A stretch of DNA of 64,000 nucleotides, taken from an uncultured Clostridia bacterium (GTDB lineage Bacteria > Bacillota > Clostridia > Christensenellales > Borkfalkiaceae). Of this stretch, positions 40,315 to 49,155 are shown in pieces; the first letter of the stretch is position 1, and each line of letters starts with the position of its first letter. Made by a program: the position numbers and the translations under genes. The notes under the pieces were generated by a model that saw only the letters and a list, made by a program, of their open reading frames with translations, was not told the DNA's origin and ran no database searches. The stretch covers positions 62,001 through 126,000 of the forward strand of contig CAMUBY010000004.1 in assembly GCA_947087265.1 (NCBI GenBank). Reading direction: 5' to 3'.

Positions 40315-42327
40315 TCATTTACGGTTTTTCGCCGTAGATTCTTTTTTTACTGCCTGTTTTGAAACAGGTTTATTTTCCGTTTTCTGTTTTTCAGAAACTG
40401 ATTGCAGCGTTTTTTCCGTCTTCTGTTCTGCTATCAAATAAATACAAGAAAGTTTCGGTACGTTTATGGGAAGCGAATATGGTTTCCCGTGCGTCGGCGT
40501 TTTCACAGCAGTAATCGTTTTTTTCGTGAGTTTCCCCTCGCCGCCGTATTTTATATCGTCCGAATTAAATACAATTTTGTATTTTCCTTTTTTATTGACG
40601 CCGAGCATATAATCGGACATATCCGTTCCTGAAAAACAAATGAGCGCAATCACTTCGTTGCCTGCTTTATCGCGGCGGATAAAGGAAACGATATTACGGT
40701 CTGCGTCGTCGGGAGCTAGCCATTCAAAACCGTCCCACGAGTCTTCGATTTCATAGAAAGCGGGCGTATTTTTATAATATTCGTTGAGTTCACGCACCAT
40801 GACGGAAAGTTTTCCGTGCGGCTCGTATTGGTCGCGCAAGAAAAATTCCAAGCCCTCTTTATAATTCCATTCCTTAAATTGCCCGAATTCGTAACCCATG
40901 AAATTGAGTTTCTTGCCGGGATGTGCAATCATAAATCCGAGGAACGCGCGGACGCCGGCGAATTGCTCTTCGTATGTGCCTGGCATTTTGCCGATGAGCG
41001 AACACTTGCCGTGCACCACTTCGTCATGCGAAATAGGAAGAACGTAATTTTCGGAAAAGGCGTACATCATGGCAAACGTGAGTTTGTTATGATTGTTCAT
41101 GCGGAAAAACGGGTTGAGCGACACATAGGAAAGAATATCGTTCATCCAACCCATATTCCATTTGAAGTTAAAGCCGAGCCCGCCTACCGAACCGGGTTTG
41201 GTTACGAGTCCCCAAGCGGTGGATTCTTCCGCAATCATGAGCGCGTGCGGGAAACGCAGAAATACGGCTTCGTTCAGTTTGCGAAGAAAAGAAATTGCTT
41301 CCAGATTTTTATTTTCACCGTAAATATTCGGCACCCATTCGCCCGGACGTTTGTCGTAATCCAGATAGAGCATGGAAGCAACGGCGTCTACTCTCAAACC
41401 GTCGATATGGAATTTTTCAAAGAAAAAGCAAGCGCTTGAAATGAGGAAAGAAAGCACTTCGTTTCTGCCGTAATCAAAACGGCGCGTTCCCCAGCTCTTG
41501 TGTTCCATTCTGTCCCATTGGCTGTTTTCGTACAGAGGTTGACCGTCAAATTCGTAGAGCCCATGTTCGTCTTTCGGGAAGTGTGCGGGCACCCAGTCTA
41601 CAATGACACCGATTCCCGCCTTATGGAATTCATCTATGAGATACATAAAATCAAGCGGTGTTCCCATGCGCGAAGTAATCGCAAAATATCCCGTTACCTG
41701 ATAGCCCCAGGAACCTTCATAGGGAAATTCCGTAATCGGCATAAATTCAACGTGCGTATACCCCATTTCCTTAACGTATGGAACGAGTTCCTTTGCCAAA
41801 TCACGGTAGGAAAGGAAATTGCCGTCTGCGTGGCGTTTCCAGGAAAGCAGGTTTACTTCGTAAGTATTCATGGGCGAAGAAAAGATGTTTTGCCCGTACG
41901 TTTTTTTCAAATAAGCTTCGTCATTCCACTGATAACCTTCTAAATCGTAAATTTTAGAAGCAGTTTCTGGAGCGGTCTCCGCGTGAAATGCAACGGGGTC
42001 TGCCTTTAAGAGTCTTCTGCCGTCTTGCGCGGTAATGCAGTATTTATAATTGTCGTATTGCTTCAAATTAGGAATAAACAGTTCAAACGATTCTCCGTCT
42101 ACCATGCGGTGCATGACGTGCGATTCCGAATTCCAGCCGTTAAAATCACCCACAACGGAAACGCTTTGCGCGTGCGGAGCCCAAACACGGAAGATATATC
42201 CATTTACGCCGTCTTGTGTGTCTTTGTGCGCGCCGAATATTTCATAAATGCGGTCGTTCTTGCCGTGATGAAACAAATGCAGCGGAAAGTCCGTTTTCTG
42301 TTGAACTTGCGTTGTTTTTTTCTGCAT
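40315..42327 (-). CDS. glgB: 1,4-alpha-glucan branching enzyme with Lys-rich C-terminal tail
   Basis: GH13 branching enzyme introducing alpha-1,6 links into glycogen. An N-terminal CBM48 spans about 20-120. The barrel carries the nucleophile Asp in GLRVDAVASMLYLDY, the acid Glu in MIAEESTAWG and the H-D pair of PISHDEVVHGK. After the C-terminal beta domain there is a tail of about 35 residues rich in Lys/Thr/Glu/Ser (EKTLQSVSEKQKTENKPVSK), of similar composition to the GlgA tail. First gene of the operon behind a consensus promoter. Confidence 0.95.
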   Translation of the reverse strand: MQKKTTQVQQKTDFPLHLFHHGKNDRIYEIFGAHKDTQDGVNGYIFRVWAPHAQSVSVVGDFNGWNSESHVMHRMVDGESFELFIPNLKQYDNYKYCITAQDGRRLLKADPVAFHAETAPETASKIYDLEGYQWNDEAYLKKTYGQNIFSSPMNTYEVNLLSWKRHADGNFLSYRDLAKELVPYVKEMGYTHVEFMPITEFPYEGSWGYQVTGYFAITSRMGTPLDFMYLIDEFHKAGIGVIVDWVPAHFPKDEHGLYEFDGQPLYENSQWDRMEHKSWGTRRFDYGRNEVLSFLISSACFFFEKFHIDGLRVDAVASMLYLDYDKRPGEWVPNIYGENKNLEAISFLRKLNEAVFLRFPHALMIAEESTAWGLVTKPGSVGGLGFNFKWNMGWMNDILSYVSLNPFFRMNNHNKLTFAMMYAFSENYVLPISHDEVVHGKCSLIGKMPGTYEEQFAGVRAFLGFMIAHPGKKLNFMGYEFGQFKEWNYKEGLEFFLRDQYEPHGKLSVMVRELNEYYKNTPAFYEIEDSWDGFEWLAPDDADRNIVSFIRRDKAGNEVIALICFSGTDMSDYMLGVNKKGKYKIVFNSDDIKYGGEGKLTKKTITAVKTPTHGKPYSLPINVPKLSCIYLIAEQKTEKTLQSVSEKQKTENKPVSKQAVKKESTAKNRK

Positions 42328-42398
42328 GGTATCTCCTTGTTACGCGGCGCTGTTTTCCGAAAATGTCGGGTTACGGCGCTCGCACCCTTATCAGCAAA

Positions 42399-42427
42399 AT
42401 TATACTATATTCTGCGGGCATTTTCAA
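42399..42427 (-). promoter_or_regulatory. promoter of the glycogen operon
   Basis: On the minus strand, TTGAAA (42422-42427), 17 bp, TATAAT (42399-42404), placing the start near 42392, about 65 bases before glgB. The remaining gap to murC holds a minus-strand terminator-like hairpin (42473-42493 with a T5 run) and about 100 bases with no clear gene. Confidence 0.8.
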
Positions 42428-42597
42428 GACTAATTTCCAAATTTTTCAAAATATTTTTAATATGATAAAAAGCGTCCCCGAAATGCGGAGACGGTTCTGT
42501 TTTTGTTATTTAATTTCGCTGTAATTATCTTCTGTGTTGCCTTTATAATTTTTCTGCCTTTATGGCAGTTGGTATGTTGATAAAGCGCAACAAATAT

Positions 42598-42619
42598 AAA
42601 AAACGGCTTTAAGCCGTTT
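42598..42619 (-). terminator. murC terminator containing the stop codon
   Basis: AAACGGCT / AGCCGTTT stem (42601-42619) followed on the minus strand by T6. The murC TAA forms the loop, so the last four codons are part of the terminator. Confidence 0.8.
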
Positions 42620-43928
42620 CGTCAAGAATACTCTTTGCAATTTCATAAATATCACCTGCGCCGAGTATGAGAATTAAATCGTTGTCTTTGACTTCATTTT
42701 TTAGCCGTGCACGCAGTTCCGTCGGCGATTGTACATAAGATGATTCGGGAACGCGGCTCACCAAAGCAACTGCGCTGCCGTCAAAATCAAATTGTTCGCG
42801 TGCGGCGTATGTTTTATAAATCAACGGGTTTTCTGCTTTTTTCAACACGGTAATAAATTCAGGCATTAAATCGCGTGTGCGCGTATAGGTATGCGGCTGA
42901 AATACAAGGCGCACCGTACCTCTGCATAGCCTTGATGCACAGGAAAAACTTGCGGCAATTTCACGGGGATGATGCGCGTAATCGCAAATGACCGGTACGC
43001 CGCAGATAGTACCCACCTTTTCAAACCGACGTTTTACGCCGTGAAAGTTTTCCAGCCCTTGTTTAATTTCTATTGGAGAAAAGCCGAAAAGCCGCGCTGT
43101 TGAAAAAGCGGCAAGTGCGTTTGCTACCTGATATTTCCCGACAACGTTCATAAATATGCGTTCTACGGGAATACCGTTTTCGGTGACGGTAAACGCGTAT
43201 TTCTCCCCTTCTGCTTGCAGATTTTTTGCCTGAATTTTCCCCCTCTGAAATCCGAAACTCAGCGTATGCGGAATTCTGTAAGCGTCTGCGTCGTCGGCAT
43301 TGACAATCACATATTTTGATTTTTGGGCAAAAAGCCGATAGGCATCAACGAGTTCGGATTTGGAATTATAACAATCCGTATGGTCCCTGTCGGTATTCAA
43401 TATAACGGCAGCTTCGCTTTTCAGCGAGAGGAAACTGCGGCGAAACTCACACGCTTCGGTAATAAAATAGTCGTTACCGTTAGAGAAATAGTTGCCGAAA
43501 TCGATATCTTCACCGCCGATATGGCAGGAAAAAGCACGGTTTCCGCTATTAAAAATATGCGCCAGCATGGAAGTCGTGGAAGTTTTCCCGTGACAACCCG
43601 CCACCGAAACGGTATGCGGATATTCCTCCGCTACCGCTCCGAGAAGTTCTGCGCGCGATATCAGACGTTTTCCCGCCTCTTTCGCGGCTTTGAGTTGTTT
43701 ATGTTGTTCTTCAATGGCTCCCGTATAAACAATGTTATCTGCGTTAATCGGTTCGTCTTCGCCGATGAAAACGGGAATTCCGAGAGAAACGAGTTTTCGC
43801 GTAAAGCTGCTTTCCGCAGCGTCGCTTCCGCGAACGGTTCCGCCACGGCTGCTTATGAGCTGTGCAAGCGCGCTCATGCTCACTCCGCCGATTCCGATGA
43901 AATACCAACTTTGTTTGAATCCAAACAT
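42609..43928 (-). CDS. murC: UDP-N-acetylmuramate--L-alanine ligase
   Basis: Adds L-Ala to UDP-MurNAc in peptidoglycan synthesis. 439 residues, with the N-terminal G-x-G-G-x-x-M-S (GIGGVSMSALA), the ATP P-loop AGCHGKTST (about residue 108), and the Mur central and C-terminal domains. The last ~15 residues are encoded over the terminator. It stands alone between two terminators. Confidence 0.95.
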   Translation of the reverse strand: MFGFKQSWYFIGIGGVSMSALAQLISSRGGTVRGSDAAESSFTRKLVSLGIPVFIGEDEPINADNIVYTGAIEEQHKQLKAAKEAGKRLISRAELLGAVAEEYPHTVSVAGCHGKTSTTSMLAHIFNSGNRAFSCHIGGEDIDFGNYFSNGNDYFITEACEFRRSFLSLKSEAAVILNTDRDHTDCYNSKSELVDAYRLFAQKSKYVIVNADDADAYRIPHTLSFGFQRGKIQAKNLQAEGEKYAFTVTENGIPVERIFMNVVGKYQVANALAAFSTARLFGFSPIEIKQGLENFHGVKRRFEKVGTICGVPVICDYAHHPREIAASFSCASRLCRGTVRLVFQPHTYTRTRDLMPEFITVLKKAENPLIYKTYAAREQFDFDGSAVALVSRVPESSYVQSPTELRARLKNEVKDNDLILILGAGDIYEIAKSILDETA

Positions 43929-43965
43929 ATCTCATCCTACGCAGCGCAAAAAAAAATGGTTACAA

Positions 43966-43994
43966 AAAAACGCGCTTGTAGTAAGCGCGTTTTT
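43966..43994 (-). terminator. terminator of the cold-shock gene
   Basis: AAAAACGCGCTT / AAGCGCGTTTTT perfect stem around a 5-nt loop, with further T residues on the minus strand. Confidence 0.85.
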
Positions 43995-44015
43995 GCTTAT
44001 GCCGATTAGCCTGAA

Positions 44016-44228
44016 TTAGGAAACGGGCACCACGTTGACAGCACGGAGTTTACCGCTGTCTTTCGGATCGGGTTCCGTTTCAAACGTAACTTTCTGCCCC
44101 TCTTTCAAAGTGCGGAAACCCTCCGTTTGAATTGCGGAGAAATGCACGAAAATATCGTCGCCACCCTCGTCGTTGGAAATAAATCCGTAGCCCTTGCCGT
44201 CATTGAACCACTTTACGGTTCCGTTCAT
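44016..44228 (-). CDS. cold-shock domain protein
   Basis: 70-residue single CSD (RNA/DNA chaperone). The RNP1 (KGYGFISN) and RNP2 (DIFVHFSAI) motifs are intact. Ribosome site AGGAGGT. It has its own consensus promoter and terminator, so it is monocistronic. Confidence 0.95.
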   Translation of the reverse strand: MNGTVKWFNDGKGYGFISNDEGGDDIFVHFSAIQTEGFRTLKEGQKVTFETEPDPKDSGKLRAVNVVPVS

Positions 44229-44299
44229 ATTGTTACCTCCTATGGCGCTGACCGAAACGCTGTTTATTGCGTGAATCGACTCTACTTACACCGCTTCTT

Positions 44300-44328
44300 A
44301 TTATAACGGTTAGAGAGGACCTTGTCAA
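44300..44328 (-). promoter_or_regulatory. cold-shock gene promoter
   Basis: Exact TTGACA (44323-44328), 17 bp, exact TATAAT (44300-44305) on the minus strand; about 65 bases of 5' untranslated leader follow. Confidence 0.85.
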
Positions 44329-44350
44329 CTATTCAGAACAAAATCTTTAT

Positions 44351-46159
44351 TTACTTTTGCAAATATTTTTCGAGCAATTTTGCTGCGTTTGCCGTAAAGG
44401 CTTCCGATTCTTCGGGTTTAAGTTCACGATAATTCATGAGCGCAAGATAATAAATATACTGCGCCGCCGTATTTTGTTCTTCCTCGTTTGCGGCTGTGAG
44501 CGCATGCACTGCGTTGTTTGCCGTGTTCACGACTAACGTCATATCGGTTGGCATTTCGCCCATCTGATAGAAACTGTTCATTTCGGACATTCTGCGCATA
44601 AATTCTGAAACGTTTATCACGGCGGGTACGGTTTCGTTTTTTAGTTTTTCGCTCTTAACGGTAATTTTAATCTCTTTAAGCGCTGTTCGGAAAATCTCTT
44701 CAATGTCCTTGTTTTCGCCGCTCTCCTCTTTGAGCGCGCCGGCAACGTCAGCGTCAATACGTAAAAACCGCACGCGTTTAGGGTTTTTGTATTCGATATA
44801 ACTAATAAAATGAGGGTCAATATAGGTATCGCAAACAAGCGCGTCTAAGCCTGCTTCCTTGAACATTTTGATGTATTGCGCTTGCTTATTTTCGTCCGAA
44901 ACATAATAGACTGCTTGCGGTTCTTTTCCGTTTTTTGCGTCCTCTTCGCTGATTTCTTCGCCCAGACAATTTTCAATGGGAAGATACTGCCCGCTTAAAT
45001 TTTTGAAAATAATGATTTCTTTTACTTTTTGATAGAAATCATCATCTTTAATGCAACCGAATTTTACAAACGTGGCGAGGTCTTTCCAGCAATTTTCGTA
45101 TTTTTCCTTGTCTTTTCGATACAGTTCGGTGAGTTTATCCGCCACTTTTTTCGTAATATGTTTTGCAATTTTTTGCACCTGTCTGTCGTTTTGCAGGAAA
45201 GAACGCGATACGTTCAAAGGAATTTCCGGACAGTCGATAACACCGTTCAACAGCATCAAAAATTCGGGAATAACTTCTTTAATATTGTCGGCGATATAAA
45301 CTTGATTGCAGTAAAGTTTTACGTGACCGCGTTCTAATTCGACCTGTTTTTTTACCTTCGGAAAATATAAGATTCCTTTGAGATTAAACGGGTACTCCAT
45401 ATTGAGGTGTATCCAGAACAGCGGTTCGTTGTAATCAGCAAAAGTTTCGCGGTAGAACGTTTTATACTCTTCCTCGGTACAATCTTTGGGTTGTTTCAGA
45501 TAGAGCGGACAAGTCGTGTTTACAGGTTTATCGTCTTTCCCTTTGGGATTCAGATAAATTTCGTAGGGCATAAACGCGCAGTATTTTTTTAACAGAGCGC
45601 GGATTTCATTTTCTTTCAGGAACTCTTTTTCGTCTGCGGAAATGTGCATGACGATTTTTGTGCCGCGTGTAGCTTTATCGCATTCACCGATGCTGTAAGT
45701 GCTGTTGCCGTCCGACGCCCAATGCACTGCTTTTGCGCCCTTGCGGTACGATTTCGTGAAGATTTCGATATTTTCCGAAACCATATAGGCGGAATAAAAA
45801 CCTAAGCCGAAATGACCGATAATGCCGTCACCGCCCGCCTTTTCGTATTTGGAAACGAAATCGGCGGCGCCAGAAAATGCAATTTGTGTGATATACTGTT
45901 CCACTTCCTCTTCCGTCATTCCGATACCGTTATCTTCGACGGTAAGCGTTTTCTTTTTCTCATCGGTGGTTACCGTAATTCGGTATGCTTCCTCATTAGC
46001 GGCTTCGCCGAGGTCTACAAGTTTTTTCAATTTCGTGATTGCGTCGGATGCGTTCGCAACAATTTCACGGAGAAAAATATCTTTTTCTGAATAAAGCCAT
46101 TTTTTAATGATTGGCATCATATTTTCGCTTGAAATTTTAATTGTGCCCTGTTTTTCCAT
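44351..46159 (-). CDS. htpG: chaperone HtpG (Hsp90)
   Basis: ATP-dependent Hsp90 chaperone. From ATG 46159 (MEKQGTIKISSENM), preceded by AAGGAG, it has 602 residues. The GHKL ATP site is visible: REIVANASDAITKL, DNGIGMT, and IGHFGLGFYSAYMV. The frame is open to 46189, but the extra 10 codons lie over the ribosome site. A TATAAT lies at 46192-46197. No CIRCE element was seen. Confidence 0.95.
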   Translation of the reverse strand: MEKQGTIKISSENMMPIIKKWLYSEKDIFLREIVANASDAITKLKKLVDLGEAANEEAYRITVTTDEKKKTLTVEDNGIGMTEEEVEQYITQIAFSGAADFVSKYEKAGGDGIIGHFGLGFYSAYMVSENIEIFTKSYRKGAKAVHWASDGNSTYSIGECDKATRGTKIVMHISADEKEFLKENEIRALLKKYCAFMPYEIYLNPKGKDDKPVNTTCPLYLKQPKDCTEEEYKTFYRETFADYNEPLFWIHLNMEYPFNLKGILYFPKVKKQVELERGHVKLYCNQVYIADNIKEVIPEFLMLLNGVIDCPEIPLNVSRSFLQNDRQVQKIAKHITKKVADKLTELYRKDKEKYENCWKDLATFVKFGCIKDDDFYQKVKEIIIFKNLSGQYLPIENCLGEEISEEDAKNGKEPQAVYYVSDENKQAQYIKMFKEAGLDALVCDTYIDPHFISYIEYKNPKRVRFLRIDADVAGALKEESGENKDIEEIFRTALKEIKITVKSEKLKNETVPAVINVSEFMRRMSEMNSFYQMGEMPTDMTLVVNTANNAVHALTAANEEEQNTAAQYIYYLALMNYRELKPEESEAFTANAAKLLEKYLQK

Positions 46160-46204
46160 GTCGATAGTACTCCTTACGTTTTTGTACAAACATTATATAA
46201 ACAA

Positions 46205-46230
46205 AAAAATCCGCAATTAAGCGGATTTTT
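46205..46230 (-). terminator. terminator after ispH-S1
   Basis: AAAAATCCGC / GCGGATTTTT stem around AATTAA, with T-rich flank on the minus strand, 17 bases after the stop. Confidence 0.85.
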
Positions 46231-46246
46231 CTGAATTTTGTTTTAA

Positions 46247-48379
46247 TTATTTTTCTTCGTCTGTTCCGAGAAGTTCGGAAATGGAAGCACCCTCATAACT
46301 TTCGCTCCAATTGCTGTATTCCTCGTCTTCAGAGTAGTTGTTGCGATTGTTGCGCTTGCTCTTTTTCTGGCGTTGAGGTCTGCCGCCTTCTTCGCGTTCC
46401 TGGGGATATTCCACTTCAGGTGCGGGTTGGAGTGCCTTAATCGAAAGCGTAATTTTGCGCTCTTCTGGATTGAATGCAAGAATTTGAGCGTCGATTTCTT
46501 CTCCGATGCTTAAAACGGAGGTGGGATTTTCCAGCCATTCATGAGAGATTTGGGAAACGTGGACTAAACCGTCGATTCCCTTCTCTAATTCCACGAATGC
46601 GCCGAAAGGGACAATGCGTACAACTTTGCCGTGAACGACGTCGCCTTCCGCATATTTCTCGGCAGCCAAGTCCCAAGGCTGAGGCTGAAGTTGTTTATAA
46701 CCGATAGATACCTTTTTGTTTTCTCGGTCAATTTTCAATACTTGGAACTGATAGCGTTTTCCGATGGTAAGAACGTCTTTTACTTCCTTCACGCCCGTCC
46801 AGGAAAGGTCGGAAATATGAGCCAAACAGTCGAAGCCGTCTACGGAAACGAATGCACCGAAAGAAGTTGTGCGTTCCACTTTACCCTCTACAACGTCGCC
46901 TACGTGAATAGATTCAAAAAATGCCGCTTCCTTTTCCGCTTTGGCTGCTTCGCGTTCTGCGCGCTCTGCTTCCAGAATAACGCGTTGAGATGCAATAATT
47001 TCCTTTCTGCGTTCTTTACGGATTTCAATGAGTTTCAAACGCAATTTCTTGCCGGTATATTTTTCGAGGTCTTTCACAAAACCTGCGCGGATTTCTCTTG
47101 CGGGAACGAAAACAGGATAAGTACCGAGTTCCGCCGTAAGACCGCCTTTATTGAAGCCGGTGCAGACAACCGTGAATTCCTCGCCTGCCTCTACATTTTT
47201 CAAGAGCGCTTCTTCTTCCTGAATCTTTTTCACTTTCTTTTCGGAGAGTTTTACCTTGGGAGCGGTTTCCAAAACCATTACGTCGATATTTTCTCCGATT
47301 TTATCCGCATAAGTTTCGCGGCTGTACTCTTCGCAGTCCAACTCGGATTTATCGATTAAGATTTCTCCTTTTCCCGAGACGGAAACGTAAATGCCCTCGT
47401 CTCTTGCAGAAACGATATTTACGTTCAAAATTTGACCTTTGCGGTAGCGGGTTTCCTTATCCATTCCCTCAACGACTTCCGTCATTGTGGTCGCTTCCGC
47501 CTGCTGCGTTTCTTCGACAACGGACTCCGTTGCCTTTTGTACTTCCGCGTTGTTGTTTGCCATCTTACAAAGAACCTCCTGAGTTTGCCAATCGGGCGTA
47601 CTTGCGCCTGCTATGACACCAACTCTTTTAAAAAATTGAATTTTTTCATATTTGAAATCGTCTGCATTGTTCAAACGAAAAACATTTTTGCAATACTCAG
47701 ACGCGATTTCACAAAGTTTTCCTGTGTTACTGCTGTGCAGTCCGCCGAGAATCAAAACTGCGTCGCATTTTTTTGCGATTTGTTCCGCTTCTTTCTGCCT
47801 GCGCACAGTAGTATAACAAATTGTAGGAAAAATCTCAACTGATTTTGGATATACTTTTTGAATATTTTTTTCAATTTTCAAAAATCTTTGTTCGGAAAAA
47901 GTGGTTTGCGAAACTAAAACAACCTCTTTCCCGCTTAAAATACCGAAATCGTCGTTTTCGGAAGAAAAAACGTATGCCTCATTGGCGCACCAACCGATTA
48001 GCCCGATGACTTCGGGATGTTCCCGATGTCCCGCGATTGCAATCGTTTTTCCTTCCGCGCTTTTTGCTTCTACTATCTTTTGGATTTTCTGTACAAAAGA
48101 ACAGGTGCAATCCACTACTTCGATATTATGCTCGGCGCAGTGTTCATAAACATTCTTTCCGACCCCGTGAGAGCGGATTAAAAGCCGTGCGCCGTCGGGC
48201 ACTTCCGAAAGAGAATCGGCTTTTTTGATACCGCGCTCGGATAAGCGGTTGACAACGTCTTCGTTATGAATCAAATCGCCGAGTACGTAAGTATTTTCGG
48301 GCGCAATTTGGAAAGCGGTATCAACCGCTTTTTTTACGCCTACGCAAAACCCGTCGTTTTCGGCAACAAAAACTTTCAT
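46247..48379 (-). CDS. ispH: IspH (HMBPP reductase) fused to ribosomal protein S1-like domains
   Basis: 710 residues. The N-terminal ~280 residues are the [4Fe-4S] enzyme making IPP/DMAPP in the MEP pathway, with Cys ligands in GFCVGVKKA (residue 12), VDCTCSFVQ and FPTICYTTVR. After a short linker come four S1 RNA-binding domains (about 310-660), the last two the most canonical (GKVERTTSFGAFV, GKVVRIVPFGAFVEL). The tail is charged. Such fusions are known in Clostridia. Third gene of a cmk-plsC-ispH operon, overlapping plsC by 4 bases. Confidence 0.95.
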   Translation of the reverse strand: MKVFVAENDGFCVGVKKAVDTAFQIAPENTYVLGDLIHNEDVVNRLSERGIKKADSLSEVPDGARLLIRSHGVGKNVYEHCAEHNIEVVDCTCSFVQKIQKIVEAKSAEGKTIAIAGHREHPEVIGLIGWCANEAYVFSSENDDFGILSGKEVVLVSQTTFSEQRFLKIEKNIQKVYPKSVEIFPTICYTTVRRQKEAEQIAKKCDAVLILGGLHSSNTGKLCEIASEYCKNVFRLNNADDFKYEKIQFFKRVGVIAGASTPDWQTQEVLCKMANNNAEVQKATESVVEETQQAEATTMTEVVEGMDKETRYRKGQILNVNIVSARDEGIYVSVSGKGEILIDKSELDCEEYSRETYADKIGENIDVMVLETAPKVKLSEKKVKKIQEEEALLKNVEAGEEFTVVCTGFNKGGLTAELGTYPVFVPAREIRAGFVKDLEKYTGKKLRLKLIEIRKERRKEIIASQRVILEAERAEREAAKAEKEAAFFESIHVGDVVEGKVERTTSFGAFVSVDGFDCLAHISDLSWTGVKEVKDVLTIGKRYQFQVLKIDRENKKVSIGYKQLQPQPWDLAAEKYAEGDVVHGKVVRIVPFGAFVELEKGIDGLVHVSQISHEWLENPTSVLSIGEEIDAQILAFNPEERKITLSIKALQPAPEVEYPQEREEGGRPQRQKKSKRNNRNNYSEDEEYSNWSESYEGASISELLGTDEEK

Positions 48380-49155
48380 TTCTTGTTTCTTTTCCTTTTT
48401 GCCTTTTTGGAGGCGAGCATTTCACGGTGTTGCGCGCGGATTTCGTACATCATATTTTTCAGTTTATCTTCCGCTTCCTGATAATCTTCCGCAGTCAGTT
48501 TTCTATCATAATATTCGGACAATTCCACAGGTTCTCCGTACACGACGTGCGTTTTGTGGAACAGGCGCGGACGGTTGCAAATAACGATGGGAACGACAGG
48601 TGTTTTGGTTTTAATTGCGAGCATTGCCGCTCCTGCGTGGAACGGTAAAAATTCTTCTTCCGATTGTTTATTGCGCGTACCTTCGGGATAGACGGCAAGT
48701 TTTTCGCCGTTCTTTAATATTTTAATGGCGTCCATCAGCGAGCGAACGTCGCTGCCGTCGCGCATAGCGCCGAGCGTCCCCCATTTTCTTCCCAAGTAGC
48801 CGAGCACAGGAGCCTCTAAAATAGATTGTTTAGCAATAAAATGAATGCCTTCGCGGGTTGTTAATTTCGGGAAGAAAATATCGAAATTACTGTAATGGTT
48901 GCTGACGAAAATGTATGCGCCTAGACCGACTTTTTTGTATCCGTAACGCTTGTAAGGATAAAAGATTCTGTGTACGGGATGCAGAAAGAAGCATATAAAA
49001 TTCATGCTCCGCATCATATGTCTCCCCTTTTTATCGGCGGGAAACAGTAAACGCTTTTGTTTTTCCCATTTCTTTAACTTTTTTTCACGCCGTTTTTGCT
49101 GTTTTAATTGCTTTTTTTGTGCTTTGGAGGGTTTCTGTTCGTCTTGCGCCATCAA
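48376..49155 (-). CDS. plsC: 1-acyl-sn-glycerol-3-phosphate acyltransferase-like
   Basis: Membrane-associated acyltransferase making phosphatidic acid. 259 residues, with motif I N-H-x4-D (SNHYSNFDIF, about residue 85) and motif III PEGTRNK (about 157). Both ends are very Lys/Arg-rich (QKKQLKQQKRREKK at the start, KKAKRKRNKK at the end), more than usual. Overlaps cmk by 4 bases. Confidence 0.9.
   Translation of the reverse strand: MMAQDEQKPSKAQKKQLKQQKRREKKLKKWEKQKRLLFPADKKGRHMMRSMNFICFFLHPVHRIFYPYKRYGYKKVGLGAYIFVSNHYSNFDIFFPKLTTREGIHFIAKQSILEAPVLGYLGRKWGTLGAMRDGSDVRSLMDAIKILKNGEKLAVYPEGTRNKQSEEEFLPFHAGAAMLAIKTKTPVVPIVICNRPRLFHKTHVVYGEPVELSEYYDRKLTAEDYQEAEDKLKNMMYEIRAQHREMLASKKAKRKRNKK

Noticed and set aside
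42494..42597. Small RNA or short gene between the murC terminator and a second minus-strand hairpin
   Set aside because: A terminator-like hairpin is there, but no convincing promoter or start codon with a ribosome site was found.
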